From the NCBI GenBank assembly GCA_002493945.1, contig DLAL01000003.1, forward strand, positions 1 to 45,983: 45,983 nt of DNA, given 5' to 3'. The position numbers were made by a program, and so were the translations under genes. The notes under the pieces were generated by a model that was given only the letters and a program-made list of their open reading frames with translations, was not told the origin of the DNA and did not search any database. Below, piece after piece: positions 26,801-34,262 of the stretch (its first letter is position 1; every line of letters begins with the position of its first letter). Source of the DNA: Porphyromonadaceae bacterium UBA7048 (lineage in GTDB: Bacteria > Bacteroidota > Bacteroidia > Bacteroidales > Muribaculaceae).

Positions 26801-29008
26801 GCGGCTGTTCTCGACTGCCGTCACGGTGAGCGCGGCCGATGTCCCGCCGGCCTTGACGGTTATGCTGCCGGGCAGGTCGAGACGTGCTGCGGCGTCGCAG
26901 GCGAGCGTCACAGTCACATCCTCCGGAGCGGCCTTGGGCAGCGTCACGGTGAGGGTGAAGGACGAGCCCTCGCGCACCTCCATAGGCGTGGCGTCGAGTT
27001 CGATTTCAGGATATTCGTCGTCGACGATGGCCACATCGGCCGTCACGGGCCAGTAGTCCGAGCCTGATATGCTCAGTGTGGCGCGGCCGTCGCCGTCGGC
27101 CGTGTCGTTGTCGTCGAGAGTGAGCTGGAAGTATGCCGCCGACTGGTCGCGGTAGATGGTGACGTCAGCCGGCACTTTCAGGCGCGGGTCGGTCGGGTCG
27201 GCCGTGATGGTGAACACCTCGGTCTCGCTCCAGCTGCCCGAGCGTGCCAGACGGCAGCGCACCGTGCGGTCGGTGCCCTCGGTGAGCGTGGCCGGAATCT
27301 CCAGCACGAGGCGCTTGCCCAGCGTCACGGGGCTGCCCGTGCTGACGGTGGTGTTGTTCACCTGCCACTGCTCGATCTCGCCGCTGGTGGCGTAGGGGAT
27401 GACGGACACGCCTACGTTGAGCGCGCCCGATATGCCGGGGAGCGCATTGACGGCGAATGTGGCCGAGCGTGCTACCTTCTCGCCGGGAGCGAGCGCGGCG
27501 CCGTCATAGTAGAGCGTGCCGAGGCTGCTGCGGCGTCCGTCCTCGCCGATGAGATAGACCGATTCGCTCCATCCGCCGGTCGAGGCTATGTTTCCGCGGT
27601 TCTCCACGGCCCAGTCCACGCTGATGTTGTCGCCGGGCATGACTGTCACCGCAGGGGTGCTGATGTCCGTGACGACGAAGTCGGGGCTGTCGGGCAGCGT
27701 CTCGGGTATGGCGATGACCTTCACCGAGCCGTCGATGGCGTCCACGGGGCTCTGCGAGCCGTCGGCCTTGTAGACCACGCCGTGGCTCAGGTCCACGGCT
27801 ATGCTCGTGTCGACAGCGGCGTCGGCGCCAAGGTGTGCCGGGATGCGGATGATGGCGCCGTTGGCACCGCTGATGGCTTCGGTGCCTCGCACGGTCAGGC
27901 GGTAGGTGGCGTCGCCCACGGACTCTACGTTAAGCACGTGCTCGGGAGCACGTGCGGTGAGCGATGCCATGTCCATGTCGAAGGTGACGCCCTCGGGCAC
28001 GGTCACGTCGATGTTCACGCCGGTGATGGCGTCGGCGTTCTCGAGCGAGATGTTGTAGAGGAAGTCCGCTCCGGGCATGGCCAGCTCGCGGCCGCCGAAG
28101 AGCACGTTGCGGCTCGGGTTCGGCGCCGACGGTTCGGCCGGATTGCCGGGCGAATATACGAAGTTGGCTGTCAGCCGGGTGTCGGTCTCAGGCATCGTAT
28201 AGTAGAAACTGTACGACGTCGACACGACCGAGCCGTCTTCGGCCGTCCAGTCGCGGAACACGTAATTCGAGCTGTTGTAGGCCCGGAGGTAGACGCTTGT
28301 TCCGGCGCTGTACTTCGTGCCTGACCCTACGTTGACGGAGCCGCCTGCAGAGGGAGCGCAAGACAGATAGAGGCGGTACGTTGTGGCCGGAGCCGAGGGC
28401 TCGGCGGGATTGCCGGGCGTATAGCGGAAGTTGGCCACGACGTTATTGCCCTCTTCGGCCACCTTATACGACAGGCGCGTCGACGTGCCGAGGGTCTCGC
28501 CGTCTTTGGTCCAGCTCACGAAGGTGTAGTTGGACGAGGTATAGGCGTAGAGCGTCACGGTGGCACCTACGGCATAGCGGCCGCCGCCCGACACCGAACC
28601 GCCGCCCGAGGGGAGCGCCGACACATATACGTAGGTGTATTTGTCAGGAGTTACAGGTTCGGCCGGATTGCCGGGGGCATATCTGAAGTTCGCTGTGTAG
28701 TGCGTGTCGGCCTCGCCCATGACGAAGCTGAAGCGCGTCGACGTCGACACTGTCTTGCCCTCGCTGTCAGTCCATCCCGTGAAGGAGTAGTTGGAGTAGC
28801 CGGAGGCCGACAGCGTCACGGTCGACCCGGCTGCATAGCTCCCCGTGCCCGAGACGCGGCCTCCGTCCGACGGCACGACCGATGCCGTGACCCGGTACGT
28901 GGTCACGGGCGTATTCGGCTCCGGCGGATTGGAGGGGTTGTACTGGGCCTGTACGGCAGCGGTGAGGAGCACCGCCGCCATAAGGCATATTAATCTCAGG
29001 AATTTCAT
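20804..29008 (-). CDS. Giant multi-domain surface protein, T9SS cargo
   Basis: A 2734-residue secreted protein. After a signal peptide (1-22) come three InlB-type B-repeats (about 38-290), each followed by PGNPAEP. Next are a cohesin-like domain (about 300-430), a CARDB-like domain (about 440-550) and four Calx-beta-like domains (about 560-975), the last of these followed by a second CARDB domain and several Ig-like domains. A carboxypeptidase-regulatory-like domain lies near 1400-1480. A Cys-containing helical block with Gly- and Pro-rich linkers spans about 1620-1965. Further beta domains, a Big_5-like domain (about 2400-2480), two more B-repeats (about 2500-2640) and a type A T9SS sorting domain ending FYIVRAETDGGTFIRKVLKK complete it. 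It would be surface-attached and probably adhesive. The start is 1 nt after the BspA-like gene, so they form an operon. No catalytic domain is evident. Confidence 0.9.
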   Translation of the reverse strand: MKFLRLICLMAAVLLTAAVQAQYNPSNPPEPNTPVTTYRVTASVVPSDGGRVSGTGSYAAGSTVTLSASGYSNYSFTGWTDSEGKTVSTSTRFSFVMGEADTHYTANFRYAPGNPAEPVTPDKYTYVYVSALPSGGGSVSGGGRYAVGATVTLYAYTSSNYTFVSWTKDGETLGTSTRLSYKVAEEGNNVVANFRYTPGNPAEPSAPATTYRLYLSCAPSAGGSVNVGSGTKYSAGTSVYLRAYNSSNYVFRDWTAEDGSVVSTSYSFYYTMPETDTRLTANFVYSPGNPAEPSAPNPSRNVLFGGRELAMPGADFLYNISLENADAITGVNIDVTVPEGVTFDMDMASLTARAPEHVLNVESVGDATYRLTVRGTEAISGANGAIIRIPAHLGADAAVDTSIAVDLSHGVVYKADGSQSPVDAIDGSVKVIAIPETLPDSPDFVVTDISTPAVTVMPGDNISVDWAVENRGNIASTGGWSESVYLIGEDGRRSSLGTLYYDGAALAPGEKVARSATFAVNALPGISGALNVGVSVIPYATSGEIEQWQVNNTTVSTGSPVTLGKRLVLEIPATLTEGTDRTVRCRLARSGSWSETEVFTITADPTDPRLKVPADVTIYRDQSAAYFQLTLDDNDTADGDGRATLSISGSDYWPVTADVAIVDDEYPEIELDATPMEVREGSSFTLTVTLPKAAPEDVTVTLACDAAARLDLPGSITVKAGGTSAALTVTAVENSRVEGDAHLTIRATAPKYMDGDVPVTVIDNDIPALELELTPVEVVENAGASAVQGIVRRTDNFDKRVTILLSDDSDGRLFYPADRIVLEAGVKAAEFAIGVYDNTTVDGDLDVALTASVYISSCSCTATGASGGTVTRTLRIIDNDGPSIGLESSSSVLLEGDSNGLVLTVSRNTATDGPLSVRLTSDADDLLEYSHDVTIPAGARSATVRVTAPSNTTGGDSRAITFSAEAEGFAKGTFWVMLTDRSLPDARIESLVLTPAEGTPGSTVTATMTLANAGVTELPAIVRTNVYLANSQVAAVYNQQPVPAGGRTELTATFTLPPNPGTFDVQARVNESKSMAELIYTNNSSPRAALSVVSPYKAALSTDKAVYAQGEPVRITGRLAGEATADAEVEVYIINGGARQTVAATTKADGSFEAVFTPYESQAGHFSVGACYPGEGLRDEQAAFDIYRLRWNTSSAQTCQLTTGEPYSGSIAFSNPGTLPVSGISVGVENAPADITATATCDADAAGGASVKVNYTVTASQATAGSDWKQFSLRVRSAEAPDLVIPIYYFASDPRGVLEASVQAINTTVCKEAPGEYPFTIMNNGRGETGKITLALPGWMTAVTPVEMPSLAPGESATVILGLKVNDKMNLNMAVTGQIGINCANGRGLTVPYSVVPVSEADGTLRVVVCDEYTYYTQEAPNVAGAKVTVTNPSTGATVFETVTDETGICTAELPAGYYRLDVTAEKHDRYRDFVYVSAGRTETVSVDISYNPVTVKWEVEETTVEDEYQIDLVVKYETNVPRPVVKVTLPESIDGDHMAVGDAVVINMNLTNVGLITATNVRSVIPTDLTEWRFELLAYQDLFELAPQQSVNVPIRITRIADVSRQAPRRRTVADDMVQTYGNCMAAAGASYEVICGKKISTNEAADNMRMKMCAAAATAGVMGDVLGHIFRNGWIMPTVPPKTPPGSPVSRPDSGRGPIEDYGTPESSFTICDPCDAKMASKLIDVLLGQTWLGGFNDAVNDAIEAYRAGHGGNYRFIVHKTGEDITEQLKDHTLEEIFGEGADLVSFAIDVYEVTQACEEDDDSDGGGGGSSWVKPRAPEADAGHVWNELFKKVGRNFAEQLQTMHDIMLMAYGDEVWCTDIDSEKTGFLEYVFSLPEGTVMTDEEIESIRPQSVTFAQARALVEYVGGTTENYPSEETMAAQFDKFEAANATAAEAGYASLTEQFYATYDGYREYLKDLQNNSVCASISLRISQTMTMTRQAFRGTLTVYNGHDSNPMTDVRLNLLVRDSHGKVAGSHEFQINAESLDGFKGALDLTSGWELSADATGRATVLFIPTRYAAPQEPEVYSFGGSLTYIDPYTGLEITRKLYPAELTVKPSPELDLDYFMQRDVMADDPLTPDVIEPKEAAEFALVISNKGYGDATDVRLVTGQPEIIENEKGLLIDFSLVSSQLNGADKVLSLGSSIGTDFGDIPAQSTAYAQWWLEASLLGHFLDYDVEATHVTSYGNPDLSLLSEVAVHELIHGFTADAGATPATRAFMVNDILDEADMPDMVYFSDGSEAAAVAPASAVSAVMTSETTAELTVAAGAGESWYYGSAADPTGGRRRLVAVSRKSDGAALPLDNAWQTWCTLIDGKDPVHEARIHIAARQASDETYVLTFEDRPDVELEVEEFTGVEADQMLYAALREVGVTFNKAVDPATFTADDITLTCGGQHVDVAGVTVTPLSATSFMLGLGNTTLADGYYVLTVNTEGITDAEGFNGRNGSRTSWIQYIDGKVSLTVSVSPEGAGTVSPESQQVGHGSTVSFSATPAEGYDFTGWMHNGSVYTTEQEFDYVMTADEEFTATFAIRHYNVDIVANPEHGYVENASSGIYPHGTVLELRARPNDGFRFGSWIVDGEPVSELDTHSVTVDRHMTILANFATSTGVGAVTAGRGDFAVSPAPLHDVMTVTGSYRTARVLAVYDIGGGECLRWTDVPEGASLSVGRLAPGFYIVRAETDGGTFIRKVLKK

Positions 29009-29009
29009 A

Positions 29010-31568
29010 TCACTTCACAAGACATTTGGCCGCGCGGTCGCCGGCTTTCACGATGTAGAGACCCTGTGCGAGAGTGAATGTGGCCGCAGGAGCTGCCTGA
29101 GCCGAAGCAGCGAGGCGTCCGTCGACGGTGTAGATGTCCACGGCGCATCCGGCGGCGCAGTTCACGGTGATGACTTTGCCGTCGACGCTGATGGCGATGC
29201 CGCCGTCAGCCACGCTGTCGGCGTCTATGCCCGAGAGGTGGCTGTGGAGCTCGAGTGTGAAGCGGTCATCGACCGTTCCGGCCTGCGTCAGCCCGAAGCT
29301 GTAGACAGCGCCGTCGGAGAGGGAGTGGCGGCTGCCGTCGAGTGCGTCGCAGAGCACCACAGTGCCGTCGGCACGGGGTGCGGCGATGGTGACGGTGCCT
29401 GCCTTGGGAGCGCGTAAGCCCAGACGCACGGTGCCCCCGGCCTCGGGACGCTCGTTGATGGCCAGTTCGTTGCCCTCGGCGTCGATGGTGTACACCTCGA
29501 CGGCATCGCCGCCGTCGGCGAAGAACTTGGATGCGTCGCACGATGCTTCATATGCTTCGGAAGCCTCGTCGTTGAGCACCACGCGTGCGCGGTCAGCCGA
29601 TTCGGCTCCGGTGTAGGCTGCGGTGATGTTGAAGAGCGCGCGGCGTGCTGACTGTGCCGTCCTGCGCACGGGAGCCTCGCGGACTACGGTTGAGGTGAAC
29701 TGACGGCCTTTGGCGTCGAATGTTATCTCGGCGTCCTCGCCGCTCTGCTGCATGAAGAATGCCTGGGTGGGATAGAGCACCACATCGTCGTCTATCAGCG
29801 AATAGGCGTTATATCGTCTGTTGACATCATCCCAGATAGTGATGGGGCATGTCAGCGACGTATATCCGAGGTCGAAGTAAGTCAGCGAGGGGTTGCCGAT
29901 AAGGTTCCAGCCTTCATTGGCAGACGTCTCGGACGGCCATGCTTTGGCGGTGACGGTGCGGTGTCCGGAGGCGAGAAGCTGCTCTATGCCGTGGGTATCA
30001 AGTTCCATCAGTATATCTCCGATTGCATTTGCATGGTAGATATATGCTTTTCCGGCTTCAAGTATGCCGTCTGGGTCAACATTAATCCAGTTGCCGCTGA
30101 CTCCATTGGTGCCGCGTCGCTCGCCGTCGTAGTAGCGGAAAACGAAGTCCGCGCCGTCAGCATGTCTGACGTTAGACATCTTTACATCGCATGGCATGGT
30201 GATGAAACTCCAGCGGTTAAGGTCGAGATGCAGGCTCAGCGTGGCGGAGTTGGCACTTACTGCAGGACAATTATTGAGAAGCTGTCCGAAACTTTTGCTG
30301 TTGTAATAAAGATTCTCATAGATGTTCAGGTGGTTGATAGTCAAGGGTGCCGAACCTCCGACGGTGAACCTGCCGCCCGTATTGATGTCCACCGAGGGCG
30401 TGCCGTCCCAGCGGCGGTTATTGGTCAGTGCGAGGTCAGAATTTATTGCCCAGTAGTCGCTCTTGACACCGCCTTCGATAGTGCCGAAGTAGAGCCAGTA
30501 GCTGTGGAGTTTGTAGTTCACCACGGCGAAGTCGGGGACAATAAGGGTGGCATTGGCGCGGTTGATATTGGGGAAGGGGTTTCTATTATTTCCTACCGAT
30601 GGCGGAATGGCAGCCCGGCAAGTTACTTTTTTAATGTTTGTGCAATTGGTGAATTCACCGTTGGGATAATAAGAGATAGTCGTGGGTAACACCACTTCTT
30701 CAAGAGACTGACAATAGTAAAAAGCCTGGAAACCAAGACCGGTAAGACGCTCGGGGAGTATTGCTTTCTCGAGTCCGCTGTAGTAAAAAGCATAGTCGGA
30801 AATTGTCCTCAGACTTTCGGGGAATATGATTTCCTTCAGCGATGTCGTATTGTAGAATGCCCAGGAATCGATAGAATTCAGACCTTCAGGCAGATTGATT
30901 GCAGACAGGGCATTGCACTCGCGGAAACACTCATTGCCGATGGAACTTATACCCTCGGAGAGTACAACCGTAGAGAGCATCTTGCAGTCATAGAAGCAAT
31001 TTTGAGGCAGGCTGTTAGCACCGTGGAGATTTACGTTGTCGAGCACTCCGCAGCTGCGGAAACAGTCACGTCCAAGAGTGACACTCTCACAGCTAAGCGT
31101 CGCCGAGACGAGCGATTCGCAGTCCTGGAAGCAGTATTCGCCTATTGACGTCACGGTCTCGGGAATGGAGATTTCTGTCAGGCCGGACTGGCGGAAGGCG
31201 TTGTTGCCTATGGTGCGGAGATTGGGAGGCAGCACTATGTTCTTGAGATTGCCGCGGTACAAGAAGTTATCGTTCGGTATCTCAGTCCCCGTCGTCTCTG
31301 ACAGGTCTATGCTGATGGCCGAAGTCATATTCTTCATGGTGACCCAGTCAGCGTTGTTGAGCGGACCGGTCACTTTCAGATACTGCACGTCGGAGAGGAC
31401 GTCGACTTTGTAGAGCACTTCCACGCCGAGCGAGCCGGCTGTCTCGAGATTGACCTCGGTCCACTGGATGGTCTCCGAGGGAGTGTCGTCGGTCTGGGCC
31501 GAAACACAGAAAGGAGTCGACATGGCAAGCGCCACGGCTACTCCGAGAGCTTTCGCAATTCTTTTCAT
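29010..31568 (-). CDS. BspA-like leucine-rich-repeat surface protein, T9SS cargo
   Basis: An 852-residue protein with a signal peptide (about 1-25), a block of LRR_5/BspA repeats at about 95-320 (units such as SIGNECFRECNALSAINLPE and TISDYAFYYSGLEKAILPE), a beta-rich middle part with GWNLIGNPSLTYFDLG, and a type A T9SS sorting domain at the end (AQGLYIVKAGDRAAKCLVK). BspA proteins of oral and gut Bacteroidetes bind host matrix proteins or other bacteria; a comparable role is inferred. The longest frame starts with GTG at 31571, but the ATG at 31568 directly follows and is preferred. The giant surface protein follows after a single base, indicating coexpression. The repeat region is AT-richer than the rest of the gene. 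Confidence 0.92.
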   Translation of the reverse strand: MKRIAKALGVAVALAMSTPFCVSAQTDDTPSETIQWTEVNLETAGSLGVEVLYKVDVLSDVQYLKVTGPLNNADWVTMKNMTSAISIDLSETTGTEIPNDNFLYRGNLKNIVLPPNLRTIGNNAFRQSGLTEISIPETVTSIGEYCFQDCESLVSATLSCESVTLGRDCFRSCGVLDNVNLHGANSLPQNCFYDCKMLSTVVLSEGISSIGNECFRECNALSAINLPEGLNSIDSWAFYNTTSLKEIIFPESLRTISDYAFYYSGLEKAILPERLTGLGFQAFYYCQSLEEVVLPTTISYYPNGEFTNCTNIKKVTCRAAIPPSVGNNRNPFPNINRANATLIVPDFAVVNYKLHSYWLYFGTIEGGVKSDYWAINSDLALTNNRRWDGTPSVDINTGGRFTVGGSAPLTINHLNIYENLYYNSKSFGQLLNNCPAVSANSATLSLHLDLNRWSFITMPCDVKMSNVRHADGADFVFRYYDGERRGTNGVSGNWINVDPDGILEAGKAYIYHANAIGDILMELDTHGIEQLLASGHRTVTAKAWPSETSANEGWNLIGNPSLTYFDLGYTSLTCPITIWDDVNRRYNAYSLIDDDVVLYPTQAFFMQQSGEDAEITFDAKGRQFTSTVVREAPVRRTAQSARRALFNITAAYTGAESADRARVVLNDEASEAYEASCDASKFFADGGDAVEVYTIDAEGNELAINERPEAGGTVRLGLRAPKAGTVTIAAPRADGTVVLCDALDGSRHSLSDGAVYSFGLTQAGTVDDRFTLELHSHLSGIDADSVADGGIAISVDGKVITVNCAAGCAVDIYTVDGRLAASAQAAPAATFTLAQGLYIVKAGDRAAKCLVK

Positions 31569-31624
31569 CACAAGAAAAAAAGTTGGGGTTAGATTATTGA
31601 TATGTTAGTTTTTTTCGGGTAGGA

Positions 31625-31691
31625 CAGACCTGCGGGTCAGCGGGTCAGTTATTAAGTTGAGTCGCTGCAGGTCTGCAGACCCCAGCGACTC
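31625..31691. other. Alternative hairpins in the leader of the surface operon
   Basis: GAGTCGCTG (31659-31667) pairs perfectly with CAGCGACTC (31683-31691), enclosing the palindrome GGTCTGCAGACC (31670-31681). The inner arm GCAGGTCTG (31667-31675) can instead pair with CAGACCTGC (31625-31633). The two folds exclude each other. Neither has a T-run on the minus strand within a few bases. It could be a leader structure of the surface operon or the 3' end of the gene at 31722. Confidence 0.5.
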
Positions 31692-31721
31692 AAAGAATGT
31701 TTTTACGGATGTTGTGCGCTT

Positions 31722-32324
31722 TTATGCCTTGAACGTACCGTACTTGAGCTGACGGTAGAAGTTGAGGTATGCTCCCACCATGTAGGGCTCAACACAGAGT
31801 GCGGCGATACCGCAGGTGATGCACACGAGCAGAATCCAGCCGATGAAGCGGACCATCAGAAGGAAAAGGTCCATCTTGTGGCCGTCCATCATCCGCCAGC
31901 TTTCGCGCAGCGCGTCCACGCCGGATATGTTGGGATTGTCGAGCATGATGAACCATGTCATCGACAGACCCAGGGCGATGATTACGCCCGGCACGATGAG
32001 CAGGCACAGGCCGATGGCGGTCAGGATGGAGCATATAATACCGGCAGCCATGGTGTCTACGAAACGGTTGAAGCCTGCGAAGAGGGTATTGAGGTCGCCA
32101 TTGCGTGTGCCGACGAGCTTGACGATGTAGAGACAGTAGCCGTAGGACAGCGGACCGCTCACCAGCAGGGGCACTATGGATAGTATCAGCGATACCTTGG
32201 AGATGGACGATGCCACACAGCAGATAAGTAGATAGATGAGCGTGCCCAGCACGGCTGTGCCCCACAGGCCGTTGAATGATATCTTGGCCTGACGCATCAT
32301 TTGGGCAAGATTTTCAGATGTCAT
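31722..32324 (-). CDS. DUF975-like integral membrane protein
   Basis: A 200-residue membrane protein with about five hydrophobic segments: roughly 22-40, 45-65, 90-118, 155-175 and a short C-terminal one. The second to fourth include SIVPLLVSGPLSYGYCLYIV and GLCLLIVPGVIIALGLSMTW. The layout, with a central polar stretch containing NPNISGVDALRESWRMMDGHK, is typical of DUF975, a family of unknown function. The SWRMMDGHK element is the family's best-conserved part. It is transcribed divergently from DUF4254, its promoter lying in the AT-rich gap 32325-32521, and it may be a single-gene transcript. Confidence 0.8.
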   Translation of the reverse strand: MTSENLAQMMRQAKISFNGLWGTAVLGTLIYLLICCVASSISKVSLILSIVPLLVSGPLSYGYCLYIVKLVGTRNGDLNTLFAGFNRFVDTMAAGIICSILTAIGLCLLIVPGVIIALGLSMTWFIMLDNPNISGVDALRESWRMMDGHKMDLFLLMVRFIGWILLVCITCGIAALCVEPYMVGAYLNFYRQLKYGTFKA

Positions 32325-32381
32325 AGATGTTGTATTGTTAGAGGTTTAGAATTTACTCTGTACATCGTGTATAGATGCGTG

Positions 32382-32389
32382 CAAAGTTA
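32382..32389 (-). promoter_or_regulatory. -7 box for the DUF975-like gene
   Basis: TAACTTTG on the minus strand, 58 nt upstream of the ATG at 32324. A TTG at 32415-32413 lies 23 nt farther, a slightly long spacer. The dyad ATGCAA (32410-32415) / TTGCAT (32430-32435) is close by. Confidence 0.55.
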
Positions 32390-32454
32390 CAATAAAATTT
32401 AATAACATAATGCAACATTCTTTATTATTTTGCATCATGGCTCGAATAAATAAA

Positions 32455-32486
32455 TTTTGCAGTGTAGATTTTTCTTTCTATTTTTG
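32455..32486 (+). promoter_or_regulatory. Promoter of the DUF4254-GT9-ruvB-uvrC cluster
   Basis: TTTTG at 32455-32459, a 19-nt spacer, TATTTTTG at 32479-32486, 35 nt before the ATG at 32522. Confidence 0.7.
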
Positions 32487-32521
32487 TGACTATAATAGTA
32501 AACCCCATCACCATCTGCGCT

Positions 32522-33127
32522 ATGAAATTCGCCGAGAAATGCTACAGCATCTTCGAGCAGTCGGTCGCCGACTACCACATTGACGACGATGTCGATGCCC
32601 CTTCCCGTCAGCCTTACGCCGAGGGAACCATCGAGAATGTCCTCTATGCCAAGAACCGTATTGATGCCGTGCAATGGCATCTTGAAGACATAATCCGCGA
32701 CCCTGACATTGACCCTGTGGCCGCTCTCGCCCTCAAGCGTCGCATCGACAGGTCGAATCAGGACCGCACCGACATGGTAGAGGAGCTCGACAGCTATTTC
32801 CGCAGTCTCTATGCCGGGGTGAAAGTCCTCGATGACGCCACCATCAATACCGAGAGTCCGGCCTGGGCGCTCGACCGCCTGTCGATTCTCGCGCTGAAGA
32901 TCTACCACATGGCCGTGGAGGTGAACCGCACCGACGCATCCGACGCTCACCGCGCACGCTGCGCCGCCAAGCTCGCAGTCCTCGAGGAGCAGCGCGCCGA
33001 CCTGGTGTCGGCCATCGACTCGCTGCTTGACGACATAGCCGCCGGCCGCAAGTACATGAAAGTGTACCGGCAGATGAAGATGTACAACGACGCCGACACC
33101 AACCCCGTACTGTATGGCTCCAAGTAG
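32522..33127 (+). CDS. DUF4254 family protein
   Basis: A 201-residue, almost wholly helical cytoplasmic protein. It begins KFAEKCYSIFEQSVADYH and contains NRIDAVQWHLEDIIRDPDID, LKRRIDRSNQDRTDMVEELD and LKIYHMAVEVNRTDASD, features I associate with DUF4254, a Bacteroidetes family of unknown function that commonly neighbours GT9 glycosyltransferases. The ATG at 32522 is chosen since the frame upstream to 32486 includes the promoter itself. It overlaps the GT9 gene by 14 nt, so coupled translation and a shared role in lipid A/core sugar assembly are plausible but unproven. Confidence 0.85.
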   Translation: MKFAEKCYSIFEQSVADYHIDDDVDAPSRQPYAEGTIENVLYAKNRIDAVQWHLEDIIRDPDIDPVAALALKRRIDRSNQDRTDMVEELDSYFRSLYAGVKVLDDATINTESPAWALDRLSILALKIYHMAVEVNRTDASDAHRARCAAKLAVLEEQRADLVSAIDSLLDDIAAGRKYMKVYRQMKMYNDADTNPVLYGSK

Positions 33128-34208
33128 CCCCGAAGGCAATCCCTCAGGACTCCGCACGGTCGTGCTCACGCGCTTCTCGGCATTCGGAGACGTGGCCATG
33201 ACCATCCCGGTGGTGTACAGCGCATGCCACTGCTATCCCGGCGTGCGCTTCGTCATGGTGACGCGTCCGTCCATGACCTCGATGTTCGTCAATCCGCCCG
33301 ACAATCTGGTGGTGGCGTCCTACGACGTCAAGGGCGACTACGCCGGTCTTGACGGAATACGCCGCATGGCCGCCGACATATGCTCCCGGTATAAGCCCGA
33401 CCACCTGATTGATCTCCACAACGTGCTCCGCACGCGCATGCTGGCGTTCTTCATGAAGCTCAAGGGAGTCCCGTCGGTGCACATATTCAAGCCCCGGGCC
33501 AACCGCCGCGCCCTCACTCGCCGGCACAATAAGGTGATGCTGCCTCTGACGTCGCAGCGCGCCTTCTACCGTGAGGCGTTCTTCAAGGCAGGACTGCCGC
33601 TGCGCGACAAGTTCGACGGCCTCTACGACGGGCGCGAGAGCGCTCCCGACAGCCTCTACGCCGCCATCACCGCGGCCAAGCCTGTGGGCGAGCGCTGGAT
33701 AGGCATAGCGCCTTTCGCCGCCCATGCCGGCAAGATATATCCGCCCGAGCTGATGAAGAAGGTGGTGGCCCGCATCCAGGACGACGCCGACCGCGGCGTG
33801 CGTCTGAGGGTGTTCCTCTTCGGCGGAGGCGAGGCCGAGCGCGAGGTGCTCGAGAGCTGGGCATCGGACTTCGGATGCGCCACGTCGCTGGCCGGAAAGA
33901 AGTACGGGTTCGCCGCCGAGCTCGCCCTGCTCAACCACCTGGACGTGATGCTGACCATGGACTCAGCCAACATGCACCTGAGCGCCAACGCCGGCACGCC
34001 CACCCTGAGCATATGGGGCGCCACCCACCCCTACTGCGGCTTCAAGGGCTGGCGGCAGAGCGACGCCGACACCATCCAGCTGCCCATGGCTTGCCGTCCA
34101 TGCTCGGTCTTCGGCGACAAGCCGTGTTTCCGCGGCGACTACCTGTGTCTGGGCGCCATCAAGCCCGAGGTGGTCTATCAGCGTCTGATGGAGAAACTGC
34201 ACTCGTGA
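33114..34208 (+). CDS. Glycosyltransferase family 9 (heptosyltransferase-like)
   Basis: A 364-residue GT-B fold enzyme of the family that includes the ADP-heptose:LPS heptosyltransferases. The N-terminal half begins with a family-typical VVLTRFSAFGDVAMTIPVV; the C-terminal half has IGIAPFAAHAGKIYPPELM, FLFGGGEAEREVL, and the nucleotide-sugar site LTMDSANMHLSANAGTPTL followed by SIWGATHP. It presumably adds a sugar to lipid A-core at the cytoplasmic face of the inner membrane; the exact donor is unknown. It overlaps the DUF4254 gene by 14 nt. A cysteine cluster near the C-terminus (CRPCSVFGDKPCFRGDYLC) is typical of the Bacteroidetes members. Confidence 0.92.
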   Translation: MAPSSPEGNPSGLRTVVLTRFSAFGDVAMTIPVVYSACHCYPGVRFVMVTRPSMTSMFVNPPDNLVVASYDVKGDYAGLDGIRRMAADICSRYKPDHLIDLHNVLRTRMLAFFMKLKGVPSVHIFKPRANRRALTRRHNKVMLPLTSQRAFYREAFFKAGLPLRDKFDGLYDGRESAPDSLYAAITAAKPVGERWIGIAPFAAHAGKIYPPELMKKVVARIQDDADRGVRLRVFLFGGGEAEREVLESWASDFGCATSLAGKKYGFAAELALLNHLDVMLTMDSANMHLSANAGTPTLSIWGATHPYCGFKGWRQSDADTIQLPMACRPCSVFGDKPCFRGDYLCLGAIKPEVVYQRLMEKLHS

Positions 34209-34262
34209 GTGCCGGGTTTCCCACTGTTTTTAACTGTCAACACACACTATACACTGTATTCT

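Noticed and set aside
28130..28960. Long near-identical DNA repeats in the 5' part of the giant gene
   Set aside because: The three B-repeats are similar in protein (PGNPAEP linkers) but diverged in DNA, so they are domain repeats rather than recent tandem duplications.
32410..32435. ATGCAA/TTGCAT dyad between divergent promoters as an operator
   Set aside because: Six-base arms in AT-rich DNA are expected by chance; mentioned with the promoter only.
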